DNA from: Salminus brasiliensis
Taxonomy: Eukaryota > Chordata > Actinopteri > Characiformes > Bryconidae
NCBI RefSeq assembly: GCF_030463535.1
Contig: NC_132897.1
Location: 6,565,821 to 6,629,820 of the forward strand
Reading direction: 5' to 3'
Length of the DNA: 64,000 nucleotides
Notes under the pieces: model-generated
The model's input: the letters and a program-made list of their open reading frames with translations, nothing else
What the model was told of the DNA's origin: nothing
Databases searched by the model: none
Made by a program: the position numbers and the translations under genes
Part shown: positions 9,680-20,808 of the stretch, piece by piece
Layout of the letters: every line of letters begins with the position of its first letter
Position numbering within the stretch: position 1 is the stretch's first letter

Positions 9680-11890
9680 TTCATTGAGTCATTTGTTGCT
9701 AATCAGCACAGCACTTTGAGGTTTCCAACCCAGCCTTGTGAAAGCAGTTAGCACATCTTTACATGTAACCATGTAACAGCATTGTCTAAACTACACGTTT
9801 AGAATAACCTGCCAGCATATAGACCAGATATGGGTCTTCATTTAGAGGAGTCTGCTAATTAGTACTTTAAGATGCACCCATTGCTGACACATGTATTATA
9901 TTGTGTTCAGACAGCCTGTATAATCTTGATTGACAAACACTGACTATACAAAATGAGGCTCTAGTGTAATTAATGTATTTAATGAGAATCTGGGTCAAAT
10001 TGCGCATGCATTTACATTTTAACATGATAGCACTTGTAATTCCAAAGGGATTAGGTATAATCTGGATTCAGTTTCATGTGCACCTTTAGATCTACTTGCT
10101 TAAAATGTGTGGCTCCCCTAGTGCCCAATTCTTTTGAAAATTCATAGTGTAATTATGTGTCCCAACATAGACATACAAATCATTGTGGATTTGAATTGAG
10201 AATATTTACCCCGTTAAATACTTGCTGAAACCTGGTTGGTTGATAGTTGAATAACATTATTGAGGTTAAGGCTCTTAAGAAAATTCTGTCTCCCGTTTTA
10301 TGAGGATTGTATGACCAGCTTAGTACTACTTCGAAAAAGTATGATTCCTAGTTGGAGTTGTATTTTGTTTTTCTGTGATTAATCTTGCATAATGGATAAT
10401 AATGTTTGTAGGCCTCACAGCGTAGGAGGTAGGGGCTTAAATGCCCTTGAGCACTACATGAGTAGTGGGAGGTAGTACAGCTTATTGACCAATTTTTATA
10501 CCTATGGACTGTTTCAATTGAGACAAATACATAATGTGAGTTTGTGTGCAGCAGCTCAGTGCTTGGACCCCTTTAGACATGGCATTAAATAATACATTTA
10601 CTGAAGACTCTTGAATTACTGAACCAACATTTCCCTCCCCAAGGTTAGTCATTTACCCAACCCACTTGTTAGTTTTCTCCCAATCACATGTAATGCTCCC
10701 GCCACTGGCAGGGTGAGGACTGACACATGCTTCCTCTGACACATGTGCAACCAGCCACCGCCTCTTTTTAAACTGCCGCCGAGGCATCGTCTCCAGGCAG
10801 TCAAATCACTTTGTCTTGGCTGGCCTGACTGGCTTTCACTGAGGTGCTTTAAAGACTTGTTACCTTTACAGTGACCAAGCCCAGGCTTTGTCTGAATTGT
10901 GTAACTGAATATTACATAACTTTGTTGTTATTTTACAGCAGTGTTTTATTTGCTTTGCAATCTTGATGGTCAAAATATATGTTTAATGAATTATTACAGC
11001 AGCATAGAAAAGTAAAAAATCCACCCCAAGATTTAGTTTCAGCTGTCCAGGATGTTTACTTTCTGGACCTACATTTTCTAGACATAGTAGCTAAGCTGAC
11101 ACAAAACCTTGTGTGTTTTAAGGTGGTAGTAACTTCAGGGTCCTGCAGATGCTGTTGCACAAGGGTTATAAATACCTGTAGGATGTGTAATGGGATTCAC
11201 AGATTGAGTAGAGGTGGGACAGTGCAGTCAATGTCTCGTTGGATGTGTGGAAAAAGGGATGTTGATGGGGGAGGGGGGGCAAAGTGTATGGTCATATGGG
11301 TCTACCAGCAGTGGCAGGAGTCCCCGTCTGCCGGAAATTCTCGTTAAGTTTGTGGCCGAAAAACAAATCGGACAGACGGGGACTGTGGTCAGGTTTCACA
11401 GCTTGTGAATGAATGTTCGGCACAATCAAATGCAATCACTCCTTTTTGTCAAACATTAACATCTGCTTTGCTCCCTTTTCCACACATCCAATGAGACCTT
11501 TACTGCACTGTACCACCTCTTCTCAATCTATGAATCCTGTCACACACCCCGCAGGAATTTACAGCCTGATCATCCTCTTGCCAGCTAATTTATCTATGCT
11601 CATTACTTTAAGTATCTCTATGTATTAAATTGTAAGCCTCTAAATGTGTTTAGATAAATATTATATTGGGTTTGAATATTAATCCAATTAATCTGAGTCG
11701 ACTGACAGGCCTGTAGTAAGGCCCAAAGGTCAAAAGGTCACCAGATACTCTAACTTGAACAATATGCTTGTGTATTTCTGTTTTATGTCATATTTTGTAG
11801 TTGAATATGTAGTTTCACAATTTCTAGTGCCTTCTATGTGTATGTAGTAAAATAAATGTCATTTACAGCACTGACTCATTGTCTTTTACA
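9680..11890. other. cytokine 3' flank / possible long 3' UTR
   Basis: No further coding exon is visible. The first clean AATAAA on the plus strand after the stop is near 11850, so either the 3' UTR is about 2.2 kb or a weaker signal is used. The stretch contains a repeat fragment near 10680-10810 ('caaccagccaccgcctc') and the inverted repeat at 11319-11384. Confidence 0.35.
11319..11384. repeat. 66-bp imperfect fold-back, 12-bp perfect ends
   Basis: agtccccgtctg at 11319-11330 is the exact reverse complement of cagacggggact at 11373-11384. Weaker pairing continues inward. No TA duplication is clear at the borders. Confidence 0.55.
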
Positions 11891-11892
11891 AA

Positions 11893-11950
11893 GTGTGTGT
11901 CTGTGTGTGTCTGTGTGTGTCTGTGTGTGTCTGTGTGTGTCTGTGTGTGT
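11893..11950 (+). repeat. (CTGTGTGTGT)n tandem repeat
   Basis: About six copies of a 10-bp unit, almost perfect. Confidence 0.9.
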
Positions 11951-12129
11951 ACTTCTGTTACTAGGAATACTTCCAGCAGAGGGGGTTATCTTTTTCCTCC
12001 ACATATTCAATACAGGAAAAATGGTGTGTGTGTGTGTAAGCAGTGTGTGTGTGTATGAACACATGGGCATATCTTTAGCTTCCTATAGCAACATGGCAAC
12101 ACTGAGGCTAAATATAGCACTGGAAACCC

Positions 12130-12250
12130 AGCACACACAGAGGTCTCCCTCTCTCTCTCTTTTCTGCTGTGAGTCAAACCATTCTGCCTGCAAAATCCCC
12201 CTCTGGCGCCCCCTGCTTCTGCTCGCAACATCCTTCATCCTTTTTATTTC

Positions 12251-12306
<56 letters not shown>

Positions 12307-12710
12307 ACCTGCATGTCTCTCTTTTGAGTTCTCTGCTCACCATTACTACGCTTGTCTTCATGTTTTCAGTTGCTCTATTATTCAGTCCTGTATTTTTCTG
12401 TATCCTCTCACCCCCATTCCCTCTCCATTTTCCTCTCTCTCTCATATGCCTCCCTCTTCTGCTCTATCTCTATCCCTCTCTCTCTGCCTCGCTCTCTCAC
12501 TTCGTCTGTTTCTCTTTATCTCTCTCTCCTGCTCCCTCTTACACTCTCCATTTTCTGTCTGCCTCGCCTCTCCTACTTTTGCACTATCCCTCTCTTCCCC
12601 TCTCTTTGCCTCTTTTTCTCTCTCACTCCCCCTTATTTTGCTTGTCCTCTCTGTCTCACTTTGTCTATTTTTATGTCTCTCTCTCTCTCTCTTGCTCTCT
12701 ACAGAGTGTG
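12130..12710 (+). repeat. polypyrimidine tract with (TTTC)n core
   Basis: This is strongly strand-asymmetric CT-rich DNA, including (TC)n and (TTTC)n at about 12249-12306. It is open in several frames only because C/T-only codons include no stop. A further CTCF-like core on the minus strand (AGCAGGGGGCGCC, reading down from about 12215) lies beside the tract. Confidence 0.85.
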
Positions 12711-12719
12711 GATTGGTGA

Positions 12720-13070
12720 CCTTGTTGCCATGGGTAGCTTTAGATTTATATGTGCTGTAATGGGGGGGGGTACACACAAACGACTCAGCAGGGAAACCTC
12801 TCTGCTCTTTCACTCGCTCCACCAAACGGAACAGCTTCCCAGAAACGAGTAGTTCATGTCACTAGACCTTTCTTTCCTTTCACGGATGCTGAGAGGTACT
12901 CCCATTCTCATAACTCGCAATTCTTACTCCTGTATCTCGGTTTGATCAACGAAGATATATTTGAGCCTCAAAATTAATAATTAATGATAATAAATGTTTC
13001 AGCTGCAGCTAAAACTGATTAAATACTCTATAAGATGTTTGGTCTGTGGCTCTTTCACCTTAATTTGTTA
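12720..13070. other. intergenic, nothing recognised
   Basis: Apart from a G9 run near 12761 I see no gene, repeat family or tandem structure here. Confidence 0.3.
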
Positions 13071-13075
13071 ATTCC

Positions 13076-13205
13076 CATCTGCAGGCTAGAACCACTTCTA
13101 ACACACAAGGGAGGCCTTCCTAATCTAAGACTCCTGAGGCTGAGATGTTGCCAAGGTTTGAACTTATGATCTCCTGTCTCTTGACAGGCAGGCAGTTAGA
13201 CAGTT
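13076..13205 (-). repeat. tRNA-derived SINE-like copy, inverted partner 1
   Basis: This copy contains tttgaacttatgatctcc and attcccatctgcagg. Both occur in reverse complement at 13312-13450. A B-box-like phrase followed by a short body suggests a tRNA-derived SINE. Confidence 0.5.
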
Positions 13206-13311
13206 GTGCCACCCCAGAGCTGTGAAAAACTGCAGATTTCTGTGTTCAAGAAAGTTGGAGATTGAACTGTGTTTTGATGTAGTGGACTTTCACAACTCTA
13301 ATTCTCACAGT

Positions 13312-13450
13312 GCTTTCACTGTTGCTCATCAAGTGTAAGGAGATCATAAGTTCAAATCCCAGCAAGGGCTTAGTGATCCACTGTAAAAGCCTCCCAGTCT
13401 GGGCAGGTCATGTGGTCTGGGGGAATTCTAACCTGCAGATGGGAATGACA
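13312..13450 (+). repeat. tRNA-derived SINE-like copy, inverted partner 2
   Basis: ggagatcataagttcaaat (B-box-like) through aacctgcagatggga. It is opposite in orientation to 13076-13205, with about 107 bp between them. Confidence 0.5.
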
Positions 13451-13948
13451 GTAAACAGATTGAGGGGGAGAAGCCACATACTAAACATCTTACACATTAT
13501 TTTATGGGTTTCAGCTGCAGCTTGTTTTATTAAAGTTTCTGATGTTTGACTCAGTATCGTTGACCAACTGACATCTGACTTAACTCTGTGATCAGTTAAT
13601 GCATCATTATAAGTTGACGTGACCTAAAGGTTTACAGTGATGAGTGTTCACTTTTTTGTGAGCCTTTTTGAGCCTTGGAGCACGTTCAGCATAAATGCGC
13701 ATAGCGCTAGTAACAGCTCGTTTTACTACTGACTATTTATAGAAAAACTATTGACTTGGACTACATTAATAATGGATACAACAGAGTAGTTGCAGCACCT
13801 GCTCAGTGATATCCAGAGGCATTCTACAAAACAGGTGCCATTTCTATCCTCAATGTTTGATGAGACGCATTAAGCCCAAAAATTATGCCAAAGTGTGTTT
13901 CCAAAGCTCAAAGCTATTAATTAAAAGTGTTCTTGTTATCACGGCATG

Positions 13949-14372
13949 CAATGATCAGCAATAACATTTGCACCACCTGACTAATATTGAGCCACAAAAG
14001 ATATGAGCATTTGAGGCATAGACTCCACAACACAGACCCCTGAAGGTGTCCTGTGGTGTCTGGTACCAAGACATTAGCAGGAGATCCTGAGACAAAGCAC
14101 TTTTGGTAGATACTGACCACTGCATACCAGAAAAAAACTACAAGACCTGCCTGTTGTTTTGGAGATGTTCTGCCCCAGTAATCTAGCCATCAGTCTGGAC
14201 CATGTCAAAGTGGCCATATGCCCATTTTTCCTGCTTTTAGCACACATCACCTTCAAAAACTGACTGTTCACTTGCTGCCTAATGCATCCATTCATTGGCA
14301 GACGCCACTGTGGATGAAGATAATCAACGTTTTTTACTTCACCTGTAGGTGGTGTTAATGTTATGGCTATTT
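13949..14372 (-). mobile_element. MITE family M1, copy 1
   Basis: It is bounded by degenerate ends 'atgatcagcaataacat' and 'gttaatgttatggct'. The interior carries the family phrases 'ctgcctgttgttttggagatg' (with changes) and 'ttcacttgctgcctaat'. Other copies are at 17879-18290, 49722-49976 and 63159-63511. Confidence 0.65.
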
Positions 14373-15460
14373 CTTAAACAGTAACATACTAATTTTAATA
14401 ATTGTTCATTAGTACATGGCCATTCCCACATGCCCACATTTGTATCACCAAATACATTTTTATTATTATTAACTTTTATGTTTGTCTTACCACCCCGTCA
14501 CACCAACTTGTTTTGTCTAGAAATACTGTACTGTTGGTTTAAATGATATCACAAAGAGGAAGTGACATAATTTGACTCTTTGGAGCAGCCAGGAACAAAA
14601 ACGTCCAGTTCTGCGTTGTTTATTTTTTGCATTCTTATGTTAGACAGGGTCTATCAAGCTCAACCCAACCACCCTGTCATGGAAAAATACATAGGGGAAA
14701 CAAATAGTTTATGCACTATTAAGGCCAAGGTCAGAAACATGGCCACATGAAGAACTGCAGCCAATTTAGGATCAAATGTACCACCCCGTCACATTTTTTT
14801 ATTGAATATGGCTTATTTTGAATATGTTTTAGCTTTTGATGAGACTGTTGAGGTGGAAATGCCACATATTTGGTAGAATGCTGCAGATTCATCAGGTAGA
14901 GATCAGGTTGAACAGCTGTTCCTTTAATGTGTAATGTTAGAACTGGCTTGGTGAAAGCTGATCCTGGATCAGACAGTCTCTAAACCGCTGTGCAAGAGCA
15001 AACCTCTGGGTCTGTATCTGAATGAACGAGTAAGTGACAGCTGTGCTGGTCAGTTCGTATCTTGTCCTCATCTCGGCGGGAGGCCACAGAATGTGAAATA
15101 ATCTCCTCTGCCACTGGCACACTGCCCAGGACGGTATTACACGCCCTTGAACTGTCCTCTCCCCTGTAGCCTCTCCGGCAGTGGATATGGGATGCTTCGT
15201 GAGCGTGGCTATGCACTGTCCTCTGAATGTGAAAGCATCTCAGTAGAGGAGATTACACAGGCCATTGGGTTTCTCTGCAGAGAATAAGCTGTATGCAGTC
15301 TCTCACCACTGAATTAATGTTTCTGTTAGCATTAGCAGTATACAGGGATGTTCCAGTGATGCAGAGCTGGGTAATAGTTAGGACCTCAATCTTATGTTGA
15401 ACTGTTACGTGACATAATTTAGTTCTTATATTCATTTAAAAAAGCAAAATATTCTTATAT
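14373..15460. other. intergenic, no gene seen
   Basis: Unique-looking sequence. The short phrase 'accaccccgtcaca' occurs near 14510 and, in slightly changed form, near 14780. No coding exon or recognised repeat is seen. Confidence 0.3.
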
Positions 15461-15462
15461 AC

Positions 15463-16340
15463 CTACCAGGCAGTTTATTAGGAACACTGATACTAATGCT
15501 GGGTACCGCCTCCGTCTGTTCTCAAAACGGCATCAACCCATGGCATGGATTCCACAGGATCAGGAGCCCTTTTTTGCTGCGAATCTCCTGTTCTACCACA
15601 TCCCAAAGGTGATGGTTATTGGGTCCAGATCCAGTGACTAGGAAGGCCACTGAAGAACACTGAACCTACGGTCATTGTCATGAAACCAGTTCTCTGAGAC
15701 TTTTTCTTTCTGCCAGGGCGAATCATCATGCTGGAAGTAGCCATTAGAAGGTAGGTTAATTGTCATGGTTGGTCATGTTGGGATTGGTCATGATGGGATG
15801 CACATGGTCAGCAACAATACTCAAATAGGCTGTGGCATTCAAGCAATCATTGACTGGTATGAATGGCCCAAAATCTGCCGAGAAACCTCACAGCACCTTC
15901 AGTAGCCTAGACGGATCCATGGGTTCTTGCTGCTGATACCAAATTCTTACCCTCAGCAGATATCGAGAGTCATCAGGCAAGGCTACGTTTCTACTGCCGG
16001 TTCTCACTGCAGCCTCAGCTTTCTAGTCTTGTCTGACAGAAGTGGAACTTGACACAGTCGTCTGCTGTTGTAGCTAATCTGAGATGCTTTTATCTGAGTT
16101 ACTGTCGCCTTTCTGTCAGCTCCAACCGGTCTGGTCATTTTCTGTTGACCTCTTTCATTAACAAGGTGTTTCCGTGTGCAGAACTGCTGCTCACTGGATG
16201 TGTATTTTTTACTGTGCCATTCTGACCACGCTCAAAATTACTGAGATTATATTTTGCCCCCCATTCTGATGGTTGGTGTAAACATAACCTGAAGCTGCTG
16301 GTCTGTGCATGAATGAGTAGGGGTACCGGTGTTCATAATA
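15463..16340 (-). mobile_element. Tc1/mariner-like transposon relic
   Basis: It begins 'ccaggcagtttattaggaac', a degenerate end of the teleost element with 'TTTATTAGGAACAC' termini. Read on the minus strand it then shows transposase-gene remnants in order: 'aacagaagtggaac' region, 'ccactgaagaacactgaac' and 'catgctggaagtagccatt'. No intact frame remains and the copy is shorter than the roughly 1.2 kb I expect for the family. Confidence 0.6.
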
Positions 16341-17395
16341 CAGAGCTTGGTGAGTGTATATAAAACTGGATCTACACATGTAACAGTTTAGTTGTCGCTT
16401 TGGTAGTTCGGACCATGGCATATGGTGATTTGGAAGGAGACTGAAGAGAAGGGTGAGAACACTGAGAACTTTGGGCTGGAGTTCAGGCGGCTTTTGCTTG
16501 TGGTTGGGAGCCAATCCCCCCCACTCTCTTAAGGAATTAGATGAGCTAAGGAGATGACGGGGTGGTGGAGGGTTGCGAAATCAGGGCTTTAGGGAGAAAT
16601 GTTTAGAAGTTTAGATCCGCTACATGATCTTGCGTTTCTATCCTAGTTTGATGTAGCTACACTTAACAAGGTTAACTGTAAGTTACTATGGTATAGAGAT
16701 CATATGAACATGAAGGATCTTTATTTGCATATGACCTCTATTATGTAGGTTGAACAACATAGATAAAGAATAAGCTGTTTGATGTCCTAATATATTGCCC
16801 AGTAATATACACACATATGGTCCCTCCACATCTAATTCTTCTATTAGAACTTTCAGCTGTAATGGAAACCTTGTTGAAGTCTTGTGGCCCTCTCCAAAGT
16901 CCACACATGTTTGGAACAGACTCATGCTGGATTTGTCAATGACCTATTTTGCTTGTTTGTTCAAATACTCACATTATGCAGATTAATTACAAATAAATTC
17001 ATAAAAAAGATGCTTTTACTCACATCCAAATATCTTTTTCTCAGCCATGTTGGCCAGAGAGCTGTAAATCCTGACTGGATGTCAGCTGTATCTCAAGAAA
17101 TATTGGGTGAAAGGCCGCTGCTGAGTCTGCAATGTTGAAGTCCTTCCAGAAGGCCGTAGTGAAGGCACATAGAGGGCCCCAGTGATCTCTTTGACTGCAG
17201 GACCTCTAGTGCACCATTTGTGACCAAGCATATGTCTTGGGACATCTTGTGACGTCTTTGTGACCTTTGTCCTCTTTCTTAAAACCGATAACCAACAAGC
17301 AATTTCTCCTCGATTTATTTTTTTCCCCATGAACTGTATTTACATTTTAGACTGAACTAGGTCCTTTTCAGACTGGACAAGGACCAGTCCGGCAA
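16341..17395. other. intergenic, no gene seen
   Basis: No coding exon, tandem repeat or recognised transposon is visible. Short frames here have no recognisable motif. Confidence 0.3.
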
Positions 17396-17565
17396 GGTCA
17401 AATGTATGCATTCAGCTCCTTTAAGTTGCAGCCATTCCTGGCACAGATGTGCATATGCACACATATAGCTTGTCTAGTCCCTGGAGAGAAGTACTGCCAA
17501 TACAATAGAACTCTCTGGAGCTGATAAACATGAACTTGTTGGCACTATGCCTAATGCCAGGTGTT
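17396..17565 (-). mobile_element. MITE family M2 fragment
   Basis: It shows 'atgcattcagctcctttaag', 'cttgtctagtccctggagag' and 'actatgcctaatgccagg', the subterminal part of the M2 family. The outer ends are missing or strongly diverged. Confidence 0.5.
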
Positions 17566-17878
17566 CATTCACCCTTCCCTTTGAGAAACAGTAACAGTAA
17601 CTGCTGTTGTTCACTGAGCAGGCTGAGCTTGCTCAGAAGGTTTCAAATAGGTCAGATTTACTACAGACGTTCATTTGTTGTTCATAAGTAAACACATAAA
17701 ATCCTTCATGGATTTGAAAATTGCAGTGCTTGGCACTACAGAGCCAGGGTAGGGTTGTCCGGTCTGGGCACTACATGTGTTTTTTCCCTTCATAAGACCT
17801 CATAATACATTGACTTCGTATGTTAGTGTCTTCAGCCATAACTACAGTATCTACAATGTCTACAGTAGCATCTGTCAA

Positions 17879-18290
17879 ATGATGGGATATACACATCAGG
17901 CAGCAAGTGAACAGTCAGTTCCTGAAGGTGATGTGGTGTTAAAAGCAGGAACAATGGGCAAGCTTAGGAATCTGAGCCACTGTGACTCAGGAACAAACTG
18001 TAATGGCTAGACGACTGGATCAGAACATCTCCAAAACATCAGGCAAATGTTGTATTGTTTTTTTCTGGTATGCAGTGGTCAGTACCTACCAAACGTGCTC
18101 CAAGAAAGGGCAACCGCTGAGCCAACGACAGGGTCACGGGCACCTATGGCTCATTGATGTGATTCATGGAGACCCCACGTCTGCTAACGTTAGTCTTTGT
18201 GCCACATACCACAGGACGCAGTGGAGCCCATGCCTTGAATGATCGGATCTGTTGTGGCATCACAAGGCGGCTTTACTCAGTATTAGTCGG
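17879..18290 (+). mobile_element. MITE family M1, copy 2
   Basis: 'caggcagcaagtgaacagtc', 'cagaacatctccaaaacatc' and 'gtgctccaagaaagggcaac' align with the M1 copy at 63159-63511. The terminal repeats are worn away. Confidence 0.6.
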
Positions 18291-19117
18291 CGAATTCACC
18301 CGTATTCAGTCAGCTGAACTTTACAGTTAATCTTTTCGCCGTTTTTGCGCAATGCTATTTTGTCGTCCTCATGCTTTTCATTTTCTCTCAATCTATGAAT
18401 CATCACAGCTCAGATCAAAGTGTTAGGTACTATTTCCTTTTGCCTGATTGCAAAATGCAGTTTACTGGCTTCACCGCTTGTCATCATCAGCTGTTCTTTG
18501 GCAGATGAACATTATGCATATTGAAAGTGCTCCTCTGACTGGACTCTTGACCCCAGCAGGCCCAAAGAAAGCCCTGGACGGGCGTGCTGTTTCAACACAT
18601 TTAACACACACTAACACTGCTTGCACATCAGCATCATACTCAGCTCCTGGTGACTCACAAACCCGGTAAATCTATCAGCCTCCAGATGTCAAATGATGAC
18701 ACCACTCAAAAAGTACAGGTTTCTATTCCGGACAAGCTGAGAGACACACTGTAACACAGCGGCTGTTATGCAATCACTAATACAGCAGACCTGCTCTGCT
18801 GTCCCCGACATGCTGCTCATGTCTGTGGACACTTTTGCTTGGCTAGCATTAGTTGTCTGTGTGTGCAGTGATGTAATTATACATAGGAGTTCAAATCACA
18901 TTTCCATTTATCACAGTTACACCTTTCAGGACCTCTGATTTACTCTCTTTTTAGGAAACCGCTGTCAGTGATCAGAAACACTAGGCAGCTTGGTGGGTCC
19001 TATGATGGGGAAGGCAAGGGACCAATGCTACATGCACCCCCATTTCTCCTAAAGTAGCTTATTTCCAGACTTGTCTTGTGATCAAATCAAAATATAGTGA
19101 CAATAATTGATCAAATG
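18291..19117. other. intergenic, no gene seen
   Basis: Nothing recognised between the M1 copy and the next M2 element. Confidence 0.3.
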
Positions 19118-19119
19118 TA

Positions 19120-19594
19120 CACTATATGTCCAAATGTTTGTGGACACCCCTGCTAATGAATGCATTCAGCTACTTTAAGGTGCAAATGCACACACACACA
19201 GCTTGTCTAGTCCATGTAGGGAAGTATTGTCAATGTGACTCTCTGGAGAAGAGGGATTAACCTATTCTCACCATGTCTAATGTCACATGTGGGCCAGAGG
19301 GGTAAAAACACCCCCAAGCATTGAACTGTGGAGCGGTGGAAGAATCTAGAATGATGGTGGTGCTCCTTTTGGAATTTGGAAGTTGGGGAGTTGTGGATGA
19401 GGTGGGGTGGTGATCATCCAACATCCTGACCTCACTAACACTCTTGTTGCTGAATGCAAACAAGTCATAGAAAGCCTTGTCTGGAGAGTACAGACATTTT
19501 TGGGATCATGTGAATCTTACAGTTGTTCTTTACATTGTGTCAGAATTTCATGATCAATGGACCAGGGTGTCCTAATACTTTTGCCCATATAGTG
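19120..19594 (-). mobile_element. MITE family M2, full copy with TA flanks
   Basis: The ends cactatatgtccaaatg and catttt..ttgcccatatagtg form terminal inverted repeats of about 28 bp with mismatches. TA dinucleotides flank both sides (19118-19119, 19595-19596), the target duplication of Tc1/mariner elements. At 475 bp with no transposase it is non-autonomous. Confidence 0.75.
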
Positions 19595-19596
19595 TA

Positions 19597-20098
19597 TGTA
19601 CGTTCAAGTTGGTGGAAAAATAACATTAAATTTGTAAGTTTCATATTGTCCCAGCAACCTTATATACAACCTTCTCAATACTGTAGGTGTTATAAATATA
19701 AATATTCAGGTGAAAATCAGAAGCGAGCTTAACCCAGTTACAGTAGTAAATGGTAGATTTTGGGGGTGGTCATGTATCAAAGCCTATTACAACACACTGA
19801 TGATTAAAAAAATAAGATGCTTACAGAATGTTCATACATTCAGCACAGCTGTTACACATTAAGGTGCTTGCGATGCCTTGGCCACTTTTGGTTCCATAAA
19901 GAAGCTTGTTTGTAAAAGAGATGTGAAGGTGATCTTCATTACAATCATGGTTCTTCTATGGTGTTGCATAAAGAACCCTTTGAAGCACCTTTACTCTTAA
20001 GAGTGTGCTGTACAGTCTGCTTGAAAGGTTCCATGCTCACAAAAACAGTTTTATGAGGATTAACATTCAGCACTTTTTCTTAAGTGGGATCTGTTCAG
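19597..20098. other. intergenic, no gene seen
   Basis: Contains 'ggttctt...taaagaaccctttgaagcacc'-type text common in fish repeats near 19890-20000. No coding exon is seen. Confidence 0.3.
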
Positions 20099-20099
20099 T

Positions 20100-20381
20100 A
20101 AAAGGTAAAGGTGCACGTATTTGTCACTCTACAGTATACACACACACAAATGTGTCCTCTGCATTTAACCCATCTGTGGTAGTGAACACACACACTAGTG
20201 AACTAGGGGCAGTGAGTACACACACACCCAGAGCGGTGGGCAGCCAACTCCAGCGCCCGGGGAGCAGAGAGGGTAAAGGGCCTTGCTCAAGGGCCCAACA
20301 GTGGCAGCTTGCCAAGCCCAGGAATCGAACGTACAACCCTGTTATCGATAGCCCGGCGCTCTAACAGCTCTCATGGAGCCC
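20100..20381 (-). mobile_element. tRNA-derived SINE S1, copy 1
   Basis: Reverse complement of the S1 family. The A-box region ('gagctgttagagcgccggg' when read on minus), a B-box 'ggttcgattcc'-like stretch, the body 'ggcccttgagcaaggcccttt' and the tail 'gtgcacctttaccttt' are all present. Other copies are at 28629, 29456, 37737 and 58266. Confidence 0.75.
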
Positions 20382-20800
20382 ATCATGATAAGAGCTGAGC
20401 TGTGAACAATTCTGCAGTAAAAAAACATTAATGTGACGTAGACTTCCTGTTAGGACTTGATGAAAAACAAATGTAACAGAATTCTCAGGTGGGTATTGCA
20501 GAATGATTGCCGTTGTTTTTTTATTTTTGGTAATAAGTGTACACTAGGAGGTACTAGATTTGGGACACATCTTTAGCCGTCCTTCGGACTCAATGAGCAC
20601 CAGGGTCGATTCCATCTTCTTGGATTGCAACCCAGAAAGGGCTGTGGGATTATCACCATCATCTTCTTCTTCCAGTAAGTATCCCCTACCCAAGAGCTGG
20701 CCATACGTAAGCCATTAGCTGAAGGTTCCAGTAACATATTGGCACATCTTTTATTTCTTTTCCACCCACCCCCAACTCGAATGAGAGTCATTTCCTCAGC
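20382..20800. other. intergenic; unidentified low-copy-looking segment
   Basis: 20573-20791 is open on the minus strand for 72 codons, containing GDTYWKKK and CNPRRWNRPWCSLSP. It looks like it could be a retroelement fragment, but I do not recognise it and do not call a gene. Confidence 0.25.
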
Positions 20801-20808
20801 AAAGAAAT

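Noticed and set aside
11856-12852. Long Ser/Leu-rich plus-strand frames (up to 287 codons) and a Arg/Glu-rich minus-strand frame
   Set aside because: They lie on a polypyrimidine tract with (CTGTGTGTGT)n and (TTTC)n. CT-only codons contain no stop, so the frames are compositional. No domain or splice logic supports a gene.
20573-20791. 72-codon minus-strand frame with GDTYWKKK and WNRPWCSLSP
   Set aside because: It looks protein-like, possibly from a retroelement, but I recognise no family and see no flanking exons or splice sites. Left as unidentified.
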